Below are positions 45,843 through 57,666 of a DNA stretch of 64,000 bases, one piece after another; the first letter of the stretch is position 1, and every line of letters begins with the position of its first letter. A program made the position numbers and the translations under genes. The notes under the pieces were generated by a model. It saw nothing but the letters and a program-made list of their open reading frames with translations. It was not told the origin of the DNA and ran no database searches. Source of the stretch: Limimaricola hongkongensis DSM 17492 (lineage in GTDB: Bacteria > Pseudomonadota > Alphaproteobacteria > Rhodobacterales > Rhodobacteraceae); the NCBI RefSeq assembly GCF_000600975.2, contig NZ_KK088652.1, positions 62,001-126,000 of the forward strand. The letters run 5' to 3'.

Positions 45843-46391
45843 ATGAAGAACAACGACATCAAGGTGAGCGAAGGCCAGCCCGTGATCGCGGCGGAACGGT
45901 TCCAGCTGCGGCCGCTGCGCCGGTCCGACGAGGGGCTGATCGCGCATTACGCCGCCGATCCGCGTGTCGCGCGCGGCACCCGCACCATTCCGCACCCGCT
46001 GCCGCCCGGCACCGTGACCCAGCTGATCGAACGGGCGCAGCGCCCCGACCGGACCGAGGATGTCTGGGTGATCGACGGCTCCGAGAATTCGCTCGCCGAG
46101 GTGCTCGGCCTCGTGACGCTGACCCGCATGGATCGCGGTCAGTCCGAGGTGCATTACTGGGTCGCGCCCGCCTTCTGGAACACCGGCTTTGCCTCCGAGG
46201 CGCTGCGCGCGCTGATCACCGCCAACCCGCATGGCGCGGCGCAGATCTTTGCCGAGGTGTTCCAGGACAACGCCGTTTCGGCCCGCGTGCTGACCAATTG
46301 CGGTTTCGACTACCTCGGCGATGCCGAGGCTTATTCGGTGGCCCGCGGCGCCACCGCGCCGACCTGGACCTATGCATTGAAGATCGATTGA
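45843..46391 (+). CDS. GNAT family N-acetyltransferase (RimJ-like)
   Basis: A 182-residue GNAT protein of the ribosomal-alanine acetyltransferase type. Features are the opening RFQLRPLRRSDEGLI, VHYWVAPAFWNTGFASEALRALI (acetyl-CoA motif A) and the closing DNAVSARVLTNCGFDYLG. GGAGGAGGC precedes the ATG. The next gene, also a GNAT, begins after one base, so they form a pair that probably arose by duplication and sits between rpmA and obgE. Substrates are unknown; ribosomal proteins or small amines are possible. Confidence 0.88.
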   Translation: MKNNDIKVSEGQPVIAAERFQLRPLRRSDEGLIAHYAADPRVARGTRTIPHPLPPGTVTQLIERAQRPDRTEDVWVIDGSENSLAEVLGLVTLTRMDRGQSEVHYWVAPAFWNTGFASEALRALITANPHGAAQIFAEVFQDNAVSARVLTNCGFDYLGDAEAYSVARGATAPTWTYALKID

Positions 46392-46392
46392 T

Positions 46393-46923
46393 ATGACTCC
46401 GGAATTGACGACCGAACGCCTCCGGCTGCGGCCGGTGCGCATGGAAGATGCGCCCGTGATCCATGCCACGCTTCAGGATATCGAGATCGCGCGCTGGCTC
46501 AGCCGCGTGCCCCATCCCTATGGCCCCGCCGACGCCGAGTGGTTCGCGGGCGAGGTCGAGGCGGGCCGCATCCCGGCCTATGCCGTGCTCGACGACGAAG
46601 GCTTTGCCGGGGTGATCGCGATCGACCCGACGCTGGGCTACTGGTTCGCGCGTGACCGCTGGGGGCGGGGCTATGCCACCGAAGCCGGTCGGGCGCTTCT
46701 GACCGCGCATTTCGCCGACCCCGCCGTCGAGATGGTCGAAGCGGGCTATTACGACGAAAATCCCGGCTCGGGCCGTGTGCTCGAAAAGCTCGGCTTCGAG
46801 CCGGCGGGCGCGCAGATGCTGCCCTCGCCGGTGCTCGGCCACGACGTGCCGGGCCAGAAGGTCCGGCTGACGCGCGCGCGCTGGGAAACCCATCAGGTCG
46901 CACCGCGCCGGCGCGCCGCCTGA
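46393..46923 (+). CDS. GNAT family N-acetyltransferase
   Basis: A 176-residue relative of the preceding gene: TTERLRLRPVRMEDAPVI, GYWFARDRWGRGYATEAGRALL (acetyl-CoA binding) and NPGSGRVLEKLGFEPAG are aligned with the same positions there. It starts one base after the previous stop, implying coupled translation. The C terminus has a short basic end (APRRRAA), milder than the tails of the methionine-synthase proteins. Its substrate is unknown. Confidence 0.88.
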   Translation: MTPELTTERLRLRPVRMEDAPVIHATLQDIEIARWLSRVPHPYGPADAEWFAGEVEAGRIPAYAVLDDEGFAGVIAIDPTLGYWFARDRWGRGYATEAGRALLTAHFADPAVEMVEAGYYDENPGSGRVLEKLGFEPAGAQMLPSPVLGHDVPGQKVRLTRARWETHQVAPRRRAA

Positions 46924-46973
46924 CCTGTCTTTTCGGCGGGCGCCCTGCGCGCCCGTCGGCCACGCGCCCTTGA

Positions 46974-49162
<2,189 letters not shown>

Positions 49163-49219
49163 CGCCCCGCGACCGATCCCGCGATCCTGAAGAGACCACG
49201 CTTCCATAAGGAGCCCCGC

Positions 49220-50485
<1,266 letters not shown>

Positions 50486-51079
50486 TCAGAAGCCGATCTC
50501 GACCCCGTGCTCGCCCGTCTCGATCCAGAGCGGGCGGGCGCTGAGCCGCAGCATCGCGGCGGCGATCGCGAACTGCGCCTCTCCGGCCTTTGCCTGCGGC
50601 GACACGGTGCCGTGGCGCAGCCGTTCCCAGGCGTCCGGATCGGGTCTGACCTTCGGGCCATGCGCGCTCAGCCGGAGCGCATCGGCCTGTCCCGCAAACA
50701 CGATCCGCCCGCCTTGCGGCAGCGCCTGCTCGGTGCAGGCGGCAAGCAGCATGGCCAGCTTCAACCGGTCGCGTGGCACATCTTCCGCCACTTCCCAGTC
50801 ATAGCGCAGCCGGCCGCTGCGCGACAGCGCGTCGAGCATCGAGACGATTTCGGACCGCCCGACCAGCTGGTCCGCCGAGGCCGCGCCAAAGGCGAAACGA
50901 AAGAAGCGTATCCGGGCGACGGCGTTCTCGACGCTCTCCGAGATCAGCGACAGCTCCGGCCCCGGCGGCGTGGTCATCTCCAGAAGCTCCACCCCATTGC
51001 CGATCGCGCTCAGCGGGCTGATAAGGTCATGGCAGATGCGCGATACGATCAGCGCGCCAAGATCGGGTTGGTCGTTCAT
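50486..51079 (-). CDS. chpT: ChpT-type histidine phosphotransferase
   Basis: A 197-residue protein with the DHp-like helix ALIVSRICHDLISPLSAIGN, whose His17 is the predicted phosphoacceptor, and a degenerate ATPase-like C-terminal half without nucleotide motifs. This is the ChpT layout: it passes phosphate from CckA (19175-21502) to CtrA. It lies tail-to-tail with proA. DUF3553 is divergent, 30 bases away. Neither ctrA nor cpdR is in the window. Confidence 0.88.
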   Translation of the reverse strand: MNDQPDLGALIVSRICHDLISPLSAIGNGVELLEMTTPPGPELSLISESVENAVARIRFFRFAFGAASADQLVGRSEIVSMLDALSRSGRLRYDWEVAEDVPRDRLKLAMLLAACTEQALPQGGRIVFAGQADALRLSAHGPKVRPDPDAWERLRHGTVSPQAKAGEAQFAIAAAMLRLSARPLWIETGEHGVEIGF

Positions 51080-51109
51080 GGCGTGCTCCCCAGACAGCAG
51101 GAGGCCGGA

Positions 51110-51295
51110 ATGGCCGATTTGAACTCCATCCTCACCCCCGGCATGATCGTGCGGCATCCCGATCGCCCCGGCTGGGGCGACGGGCAGGTCCAGTCCAATA
51201 TCGACGGCCGCATCACGGTGAATTTCCGGGAAGAGGGCAAGGTCGTTCTCGATGGTTCCAAGGTCGCGCTCATCCTCGTGTCAGCAGCAGGGTGA
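51110..51295 (+). CDS. DUF3553 family small protein
   Basis: A 61-residue protein (MADLNSILTPGMIVRHPDRP, GQVQSNIDGRITVNFREEGK) of the DUF3553 family, which resembles the small beta-barrel domain at the end of UvrD-like helicases. AGGAGG lies 6 bases before ATG 51110. It is divergent from chpT. Function is unknown; the fold suggests nucleic acid or protein contact. Confidence 0.85.
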   Translation: MADLNSILTPGMIVRHPDRPGWGDGQVQSNIDGRITVNFREEGKVVLDGSKVALILVSAAG

Positions 51296-51452
51296 ATGCA
51301 ACTTGGGGTAGCTAAGGTTAAAGTTCCGTCAACGTCAAGAAGTCCCGTTCAGGGTTCTGTTGCCAAGCCGGGCCACCCCGCCTAGAACCCGCCTGACCCT
51401 TCCGATCCGGAGACCGCCCGATGGCGCCCGTGCCGAGCCCGACCCGCCGCCG

Positions 51453-52214
51453 ATGATCTCCGTCACCCCGACATTGTCCGTGCGGCTGGCCCGCGATGCG
51501 TCCGACCGGGCCGAAGCCGAACGGCTGCGCTACGACGTTTTCGTGCGCGAGCTGGGCGGCGACGGCGCGCTGGTCGACCATGCGGCGGGCCGTGAGCGCG
51601 ACCGGTTCGACGCGGTGGCCGACCAGCTTCTGCTGATCGACGAGGCGCGCCCCGAAGGCGCGCGGGTGGTCGGGCTCTACCGACTGCTCGATACGGCGGG
51701 CGCGGCGCGGATGGGGCAGTTCTATACCGAGGACGAATTCGATCTCGACCCGCTCAGGTCGACCGGGCGGGGGCTGCTCGAACTGGGCCGTTCCTGCCTG
51801 CATCGCGACTATCGTGGCGGCACGGCGATGTTTCGGCTCTGGCAGGGGTTGGCCGCGCTGGTCGAGGCTCGCGGCATCGAGATCCTGTTCGGCACAGCCT
51901 CGTTCCAGGGCGCCGACCCGGCGGCGCATGCCGGGCCGCTCGCGCTGCTGGCGCGCGACCACCTCGCGCCGCCCGAGCTGCGCGTGACGAGCCGCCAGCC
52001 AGATCATGTGTCGATGCCGGGCAGCTCCGGCATCGACCGGGTCGGCGCCATGCGGGCGATGCCGCCGCTGATCAAGGCGTATCTGCGGCTTGGCGGTCGG
52101 GTCGGGCAGGGCGTCTTTGCCGATACCGCCTTCAACACCACGGATGTCTGCATGATCCTCGACACGGCCACGGCCCCCGCGGGCCCGCGCGCCCGCTATG
52201 GCGCGCGCGGATGA
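51453..52214 (+). CDS. olsB: Ornithine N-acyltransferase OlsB
   Basis: A 253-residue GNAT-fold acyltransferase that adds a 3-hydroxyacyl chain from ACP to ornithine, giving lyso-ornithine lipid. Family features are LSVRLARDASDRAEAERLRY, the VFVRELGG segment, MGQFYTEDEFDL and LLELGRSCLHRDYRGGTAMF. The gene overlaps olsA by the ATGA motif; this pair makes phosphorus-free membrane lipids common in roseobacters. ATG 51453 is the first that fits the family N terminus. Confidence 0.88.
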   Translation: MISVTPTLSVRLARDASDRAEAERLRYDVFVRELGGDGALVDHAAGRERDRFDAVADQLLLIDEARPEGARVVGLYRLLDTAGAARMGQFYTEDEFDLDPLRSTGRGLLELGRSCLHRDYRGGTAMFRLWQGLAALVEARGIEILFGTASFQGADPAAHAGPLALLARDHLAPPELRVTSRQPDHVSMPGSSGIDRVGAMRAMPPLIKAYLRLGGRVGQGVFADTAFNTTDVCMILDTATAPAGPRARYGARG

Positions 52215-53077
52215 GCGCGCCCGAACGGATGACCTGGCACGGCGCCGATCCCGCCGCCTGGGATGGGCCGGGCCTCGCGGGCTGGCTGCGCGTGGCATGG
52301 CGCGGGCCGCTGCTGATCGTGGTGATGCTGGGGGCGCTCTTGGTGTCGCTGGCGCTGCGTCCGCTGGAGCGGCGGATCTGGGGGCTGAGCCGGCCCGTCA
52401 CCTCGCGCATCACCCAAGCCGCCTGCCGCGCCGGGCTTTTCGTGCTGCGGCTGCGGCTGCGCGTGACAGGTCAGCCGATGCAGGGGCACGGCGCGATGGT
52501 CGCCAACCATTCCTCGTGGCTCGATATTTTCGCGCTCAACGCCCGCGCCTCGGTCTATTTCGTCTCCAAGGCCGAGGTCGCGTCATGGCCCGGCATCGGC
52601 TGGCTCGCCCGCGCCACCGGCACCGTGTTCATCCGCCGCGACCGGCGCGAGGCCACGGCGCAGGTGCGGCTGTTGCGTGAACGGCTGGCGCGTGGCCACA
52701 GGCTGGTGTTCTTTCCCGAGGGCACCTCGACCGACGGGCGGCGCGTGCTGCCGTTCAAGGCGACGCTCTTCGCGGCCTTCCTGTCGCCCGATCAGCCTGA
52801 TCTGGAGATCCAGCCGGTCAGCGTCGTCTACCGCGCGCCCGACGGCGCGGAGCCGCGATTTTATGGCTGGTGGGGCGACATGGCGTTCGGGCCGCACATG
52901 CTGCGGATGTTGTCGACGCGGCGGCACGGGGAGATCGGGCTGATCTATCACGCGCCGCTGCGCGTGGCCGACCACCCCGACCGCAAGGCGCTGGCGCGCG
53001 CGCTCGAGGCGCAGGTGCGCGCCGGGCTGGACCGCTCCGACGCGCTCGACGATCAGCCGGCCATGGCCGAAGCATAG
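52211..53077 (+). CDS. olsA: Lyso-ornithine lipid O-acyltransferase
   Basis: A 288-residue PlsC-like acyltransferase with one strong N-terminal membrane helix (LLIVVMLGALLVSLAL), the catalytic NHSSWLD (HX4D) and the acceptor-site FFPEGTSTDG. Coupled to olsB by an ATGA overlap, it is assigned to the second step of ornithine lipid synthesis; phosphatidic acid synthesis is an alternative role known for some OlsA proteins. Its last 25 bases overlap the convergent ThiE-like gene. Confidence 0.88.
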   Translation: MSAPERMTWHGADPAAWDGPGLAGWLRVAWRGPLLIVVMLGALLVSLALRPLERRIWGLSRPVTSRITQAACRAGLFVLRLRLRVTGQPMQGHGAMVANHSSWLDIFALNARASVYFVSKAEVASWPGIGWLARATGTVFIRRDRREATAQVRLLRERLARGHRLVFFPEGTSTDGRRVLPFKATLFAAFLSPDQPDLEIQPVSVVYRAPDGAEPRFYGWWGDMAFGPHMLRMLSTRRHGEIGLIYHAPLRVADHPDRKALARALEAQVRAGLDRSDALDDQPAMAEA

Positions 53078-53679
53078 CGGCGCAGCGTCTCCGCCGCGTC
53101 GTCTTCGCGCCAGATCTCGTCGCCCAGCCCGAAGAAATCGGCATGTGGCGCGAGACGGCGCACGAGATCGAGGTCGAGCGCCCCTTCGGCCACCACCGGC
53201 ACCTCGATCATCATCGACCACCATTCGAACAGCTCGGCCTCGGCCTGCGGCGTGGTGCCCAGATCGGTGGCCCCGGCGGGGCCGAAGGAGACGTAATCGG
53301 CGCCGAGCTCGCCCGCGGTCATGCCGTCATGGCGCGAATTGCCGCAAAACGCCCCGACGATCGCGTCGTCGCCCAGATCCTTGCGCGTGGCGCGGACCGA
53401 ACGCGCCCCGTCGGTCAAATGCACGCCGTCGAGCCCGAGCCGGGTGACGAGCCGGGCATGGCTGTCGATCACCAGCGCCACGTCGCGGGCGATCGTGACC
53501 TCGCGCAGCGCGTCGGCGGCGCGGGAAATCCGGTCCTCGTCGCGGGTGGCGAGACCGAGGCGCACGCAGGCCACCTCGGTCGCGTCGAGGCAGGCGGCGA
53601 GCCGGTCGGGAAATGCCGACAGTTCGAATTCGGGCGGGGTGACGAGATAGATCTGCGGCGCGTCGTCTTGGTCGCTCAT
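53053..53679 (-). CDS. Divergent thiamine phosphate synthase-like (ThiE/TenI fold) protein
   Basis: A 208-residue TIM-barrel protein related to ThiE/TenI. The order of motifs is kept, but the key HLGQ-D stretch is DGVHLTDGARSV, the following SxH loop is AFCGNSRHDG and the FGPVFPT-TK phosphate loop is SFGPAGATDLG. These changes remove several pyrophosphate and thiazole contacts, so thiamine synthase activity is doubtful. AGGAGG precedes ATG 53679. No other thiamine genes are nearby, and it overlaps the tail of olsA. Confidence 0.75.
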   Translation of the reverse strand: MSDQDDAPQIYLVTPPEFELSAFPDRLAACLDATEVACVRLGLATRDEDRISRAADALREVTIARDVALVIDSHARLVTRLGLDGVHLTDGARSVRATRKDLGDDAIVGAFCGNSRHDGMTAGELGADYVSFGPAGATDLGTTPQAEAELFEWWSMMIEVPVVAEGALDLDLVRRLAPHADFFGLGDEIWREDDAAETLRRYASAMAG

Positions 53680-53731
53680 GAGGGCCTCCTGCACTTCGAG
53701 GCCGCCCTATATCGGGCTTCGAAGCGCTTGG

Positions 53732-54061
53732 CTACTTCGCAGGCAGGGATTCCGCGTGGTCGAGCGCGAGACGCATCAGCGACGCCCGCCTGTCGTCATC
53801 GGCCATGACCTCCTCGTCGGCGGCGACCATGCCGCCCATGGGTTTTCCGGTGAATTCCATCGGCCCGGTGCCGGGGACCCGCATCGCCTCGGCCTCGCGA
53901 TCCTTGCCGACGCGGTACATGGCGCCGTGCGAGGTGACGCCGCAGACCATGTTGCCGTAAAGCATGAAGGCAAGCCCGCCGAACATCCTGCGTTCCGAGA
54001 TGCCGGCCCGCTCCCCGAGATCGCCGCGCATCAGCTCGGCCAGCCCCTCGTCATACGCCAT
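53732..54061 (-). CDS. TfoX/Sxy N-terminal domain protein
   Basis: A 109-residue protein carrying only the TfoX N-terminal domain (GERAGISERRMFGGLAFMLY, GNMVCGVTSHGAMYRVGKD). In gamma-proteobacteria TfoX controls competence together with CRP through an additional C-terminal domain, absent here. The short forms are widespread in alphaproteobacteria and of unknown role. It is divergent from trmJ across 72 bases. Confidence 0.85.
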   Translation of the reverse strand: MAYDEGLAELMRGDLGERAGISERRMFGGLAFMLYGNMVCGVTSHGAMYRVGKDREAEAMRVPGTGPMEFTGKPMGGMVAADEEVMADDDRRASLMRLALDHAESLPAK

Positions 54062-54133
54062 GTGCGCCGCTCCTTGTCTTGTGCTCCCCCCGAGGCTACA
54101 CCGCGCCGCATTCCTCGCAACACCCGGATCGCC

Positions 54134-54877
54134 ATGACCGAGCACACGCCGCAACCCGCCTTCGTCCTGATCCGCCCGCAAATGGGCGAGAACATCGGCG
54201 CGGCCGCGCGCGCGATGTGGAATTTCGGGCTCGACAAGATGCGCGTCGTCGCCCCGCGCGACGGCTGGCCGCAGGAGCGCGCCGTGGCGCTGGCGTCGGG
54301 CGCGGGGCGGCTTCTGGACGACGCGATGCTGGCTGGGGACACGGCCGAGGCGGTCTCCGACTGCACCTTCGTCTATGCCACCACCGCCCGGCCGCGCGGT
54401 CTCACCAAGGAGGTGATGACACCCGAAGCCGCCATGCGCGACGCCGCCGAGCGGATCGGGCAGGGCCAGAAGGTCGCGGTGATGTTTGGCCCCGAGCGCG
54501 CGGGCATGGAAAACGACGACATCGCGCGCGCCAATGTCATCGTCTCGGTGCCGGTGAACCCGGAATTCGCCTCTCTCAACCTCGGGCAATGCGTGCTGCT
54601 CATGGCCTATGAATGGCGCCGTGCCAGCGCCGAAATCCCCGATCGCCGGATCGAGATGGCGGGCGCCGAATGGGCGCAGGCGCACGAGGTCGAAAAGCTC
54701 GCCGAGCATTACGAGGAGCGGCTCGACGAGGCGGGGTTCTATTTCCCCGCGCACAAGGCCGCCCATATGAAGCAGACGATGCGCAACCTGTGGAGCCGGA
54801 TGCCGCTCACCCGGTCGGACGTGCAGACGCTGCACGGCGTGATGCGACAGATGGTCCGCTGGAAGGAGCGCGGCTGA
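54134..54877 (+). CDS. trmJ: tRNA (cytidine/uridine-2'-O)-methyltransferase TrmJ
   Basis: A 247-residue SPOUT methyltransferase modifying position 32 of certain tRNAs. The N-terminal FVLIRPQMGENIGAAARAM, middle MFGPERAGMENDD and the SAM-binding trefoil knot SLNLGQCVLLMAYEW are typical. A helical C-terminal region of about 70 residues follows. It is monocistronic, starting 72 bases from the TfoX gene and ending 100 bases before ctaA. Confidence 0.92.
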   Translation: MTEHTPQPAFVLIRPQMGENIGAAARAMWNFGLDKMRVVAPRDGWPQERAVALASGAGRLLDDAMLAGDTAEAVSDCTFVYATTARPRGLTKEVMTPEAAMRDAAERIGQGQKVAVMFGPERAGMENDDIARANVIVSVPVNPEFASLNLGQCVLLMAYEWRRASAEIPDRRIEMAGAEWAQAHEVEKLAEHYEERLDEAGFYFPAHKAAHMKQTMRNLWSRMPLTRSDVQTLHGVMRQMVRWKERG

Positions 54878-54977
54878 GGGCGTAGCCCCGCATCCGTTCC
54901 AAGTCGTTGCAATGGCGGGTGTTGTCGCCCGCACGGCGCGCCCCTAACCTGCGCACCGAACAGATCGGAGGCCCGAC

Positions 54978-56135
54978 ATGGCGAAAAAAGCGGAGAAACC
55001 CGCGCGCTCCATCTTCGAGGAGGTGGGCTCCACCCGCAAGCTCGCGGCCACGCCCGGCGGCATCGACCGCGGCCGCGCCGATGCGCGGCGGGGCCTGCGG
55101 ATCTGGCTTGGCCTGCTGTTTGCATTGGTGGTCTGCATCGTCTTCGTCGGCGGCATGACCCGGCTGACCGACAGCGGGTTGTCGATCACCGAATGGGCCC
55201 CGGTCTCGGGGGCCGTGCCGCCGCTCTCGGCCGAGGATTGGGAGGTCGAGTTCGCCAATTACAAGGCCAGCCCGCAATACGAGCTGATGAACAAGGGCAT
55301 GACGCTGGCCGAGTTCAAGCCGATCTTCTGGTGGGAATGGGGGCACCGGCAGCTTGGCCGCACCATCGGTCTCGTCTGGGCGCTGGGCTTCGCGGGCTTC
55401 CTGCTGGCGCGGCGCGTGCCGCCGGGCTGGACGGGCCGTTTCCTGGGGCTCGGCGCGCTGATCGGGGTGCAGGGTGCGATCGGCTGGTGGATGGTCCATA
55501 GCGGGCTGCAGGATGGCATGATCACCGTCGCCTCCTACCGGCTCGCCACGCATCTGGGCATGGCCTTCGCGATCCTCGGGCTGATCACCTGGTATTTCCT
55601 GCGGCTCGGACGGCGTGAGGTGGACCTGTTGCAGGCCCGTCGCGCGGCCGAGCGCAAGCTGTGGGGCGGCATGACCGGCCTGATGCATCTGGGCTTTTTG
55701 CAGATCATCCTCGGCGCGCTGGTCGCGGGCATCGATGCGGGCCGCGCCTTTCCGACATGGCCGCTGATGGGCGACAGCTTCCTGCCGCCCGATCCGTTCC
55801 AGCTCGAACCGATCTGGCGCAACTTCTTCGAGGATGCAGGGCTGGTGCAGTTCATTCACCGCATGGCGGGCTACCTGCTGTTGATCCTCGGAATCGGCGT
55901 CTGGCTGCGCGGCCGCCGCTCGCCGCATGCCGCCACGCGTTTCGCGGTCAGCGCCGTTCTGGTGATGCTGCTGGTGCAGATGGGGCTCGGCATCGTCACC
56001 GTGATCTATGCCGCCCCGTGGCATGCCGCCATCACCCACCAGCTGGGTGCGGTGCTCTTGTGGGTGCTGATCCTGCGCGCCCGCTTCCTCGCCCGCTATC
56101 CTCATGTCCAATCGCTCAGAAAGATCCGTCGATGA
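54978..56135 (+). CDS. ctaA: Heme A synthase
   Basis: A 385-residue COX15/CtaA membrane protein that oxidises the C8 methyl of heme O to the formyl group of heme A for aa3 oxidases. It has about eight membrane helices. Histidines expected to bind heme are seen in WGHRQLGRTIGLV, LATHLGMAF, QFIHRMAGYL and AITHQLGAVL, two in each four-helix half. GGAGG precedes the ATG. The gene overlaps the carboxypeptidase start as ATGA, an unusual pairing. Confidence 0.95.
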   Translation: MAKKAEKPARSIFEEVGSTRKLAATPGGIDRGRADARRGLRIWLGLLFALVVCIVFVGGMTRLTDSGLSITEWAPVSGAVPPLSAEDWEVEFANYKASPQYELMNKGMTLAEFKPIFWWEWGHRQLGRTIGLVWALGFAGFLLARRVPPGWTGRFLGLGALIGVQGAIGWWMVHSGLQDGMITVASYRLATHLGMAFAILGLITWYFLRLGRREVDLLQARRAAERKLWGGMTGLMHLGFLQIILGALVAGIDAGRAFPTWPLMGDSFLPPDPFQLEPIWRNFFEDAGLVQFIHRMAGYLLLILGIGVWLRGRRSPHAATRFAVSAVLVMLLVQMGLGIVTVIYAAPWHAAITHQLGAVLLWVLILRARFLARYPHVQSLRKIRR

Positions 56136-57601
56136 CCGCTTATGATGATCTGATGGCGCATGCGCGCGAAACCGAGGCGCTGGCACAGGTGGCGGGCCGG
56201 CTCGGCTGGGACCAGGAAACGATGATGCCGCGCGGCGCGGCGGTGCAGCGCGGCGAGGAATCGGCGGCGATGGAGGGCGTGCTGCACGCCCGCCGCACCG
56301 ATCCGCGCATCGGCGATTGGCTCGCCCGCGCCGAGGCACCCGATGCCGTGGCCGAGGCCAACCTGCGCGAGATCCGCCGCAGCTTCGAGCGTGCCAACAA
56401 GGTGCCGGCCCGGCTGGCCGCCGAGATCGCGCGCGTGACCTCGGTGGCGCAGGGCGCCTGGGCCGAGGCCCGCGCGGACGAGGATGTCGCGGCCTTCGTG
56501 CCGACTTTGGCGCGCGTCGTCGCGCTCAGGCAGGAAGAGGGGCAGGCGCTGGCGCAGGGCGGCGATATCTATGACGCGCTGCTCGACGATTACGAGCCCG
56601 GCGCGAAGGCCGCCGAGCTTGATGCGATGTTCGCGGCATTGCGTCCGCGCCTCGTGGCGCTGCGCGAGGCGATCCTCGCTCGCCCGCAGCCTGCGGCGCT
56701 CGCGGGCGAATTCGACGAGACCGCGCAGCTGGCGCTGAGCCGCGAGCTGGCCGGGGTGTTCGGCTATGACATGACGCGCGGGCGCATCGACAAGGCGGTG
56801 CACCCGTTCTGTTCGGGGTCGGGCAACGACGTGCGTGTCACCACCCGCACCGACCCGGCGGACCCGTTCAATTGCCTCTATTCGACGATCCATGAGGTCG
56901 GTCATGCGAGCTACGAACAGAATGTCGAACCCGACTATCTGCTGACGCCGATCGGGCGCGGCGTGTCGATGGGCGTGCATGAAAGCCAGAGCCGGATCTA
57001 TGAAAACCAGCTGGCCCGTTCCCCCGCCTTCGCGGGCTGGCTGCTGGGCCGGATGCGCGATGCGTTCGGCGATATCGGCATCGACGACCCGATGGAGTTC
57101 GCCCGCGCCGTCAACCGTGTCTCGAACGGCTATATCCGGACCGAGGCCGACGAGGTGCAGTACAACCTGCACGTTCTGATGCGCTTCGATCTCGAGCGGG
57201 CGCTGATTTCGGGCGATCTGGCCGTCACGGATCTCGAGGCGGCGTGGAACGACCGCTTTGCCGCCGATTTCGGCTTTGCCGTCGACCGGCCCTCGAATGG
57301 CTGCCTGCAGGACGTGCATTGGTCGGTGGGGCTCATGGGCTATTTCCCGACCTACAGCCTCGGCAATGTCTATGCGGGCTGCCTGCATCAGGCGTTGCGC
57401 GCGGCGCGGCCCGGGCTCGACGACGAATTGGCGCGCGGCGATCTTTCGGGCGCGACCGGTTGGCTGCGCGAGACGGTGCAGCGGCATGGCGCGCTGCACG
57501 CCCCGCGCGCAACAATCGAGGCCGCCTGCGGCTTTGCCCCGTCCGAGGCGCCGCTGCTCGACTATCTCGAAACCAAGTTCGGCGCGCTCTACGATCTTTG
57601 A
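56132..57601 (+). CDS. M32 family carboxypeptidase
   Basis: A 489-residue metallocarboxypeptidase of family M32 (Taq carboxypeptidase). The opening LGWDQETMMPRGA, the zinc site STIHEVGHASYEQN (HEXXH), MGVHESQSRIYENQL (third ligand Glu) and YNLHVLMRFDLERAL are all present. There is no signal peptide, so it acts in the cytoplasm on peptides. It starts within the ctaA stop and ends before a strong terminator. Confidence 0.94.
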   Translation: MTAYDDLMAHARETEALAQVAGRLGWDQETMMPRGAAVQRGEESAAMEGVLHARRTDPRIGDWLARAEAPDAVAEANLREIRRSFERANKVPARLAAEIARVTSVAQGAWAEARADEDVAAFVPTLARVVALRQEEGQALAQGGDIYDALLDDYEPGAKAAELDAMFAALRPRLVALREAILARPQPAALAGEFDETAQLALSRELAGVFGYDMTRGRIDKAVHPFCSGSGNDVRVTTRTDPADPFNCLYSTIHEVGHASYEQNVEPDYLLTPIGRGVSMGVHESQSRIYENQLARSPAFAGWLLGRMRDAFGDIGIDDPMEFARAVNRVSNGYIRTEADEVQYNLHVLMRFDLERALISGDLAVTDLEAAWNDRFAADFGFAVDRPSNGCLQDVHWSVGLMGYFPTYSLGNVYAGCLHQALRAARPGLDDELARGDLSGATGWLRETVQRHGALHAPRATIEAACGFAPSEAPLLDYLETKFGALYDL

Positions 57602-57620
57602 TCCACGCAACGACTGTAAG

Positions 57621-57654
57621 AAAGCCCCGCAACCGTTTGGTTGCGGGGCTTTTT
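57621..57654. terminator. Bidirectional rho-independent terminator
   Basis: AAAGCCCCGCAACC and GGTTGCGGGGCTTTT form a 14-bp perfect stem with a GTTT loop. On the plus strand a T-run follows directly (GCTTTTTCG); on the minus strand the run is TTTCTTAC. It serves the M32 gene and the convergent homocysteine methyltransferase gene, whose stop is 13 bases away. Confidence 0.93.
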
Positions 57655-57666
57655 CGTGGCTTGGCC

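Noticed and set aside
51318..51332. CtrA-like box TTAA-N7-TCAA upstream of olsB
   Set aside because: One mismatch to the TTAA-N7-TTAA consensus and no other support; such near matches arise by chance.
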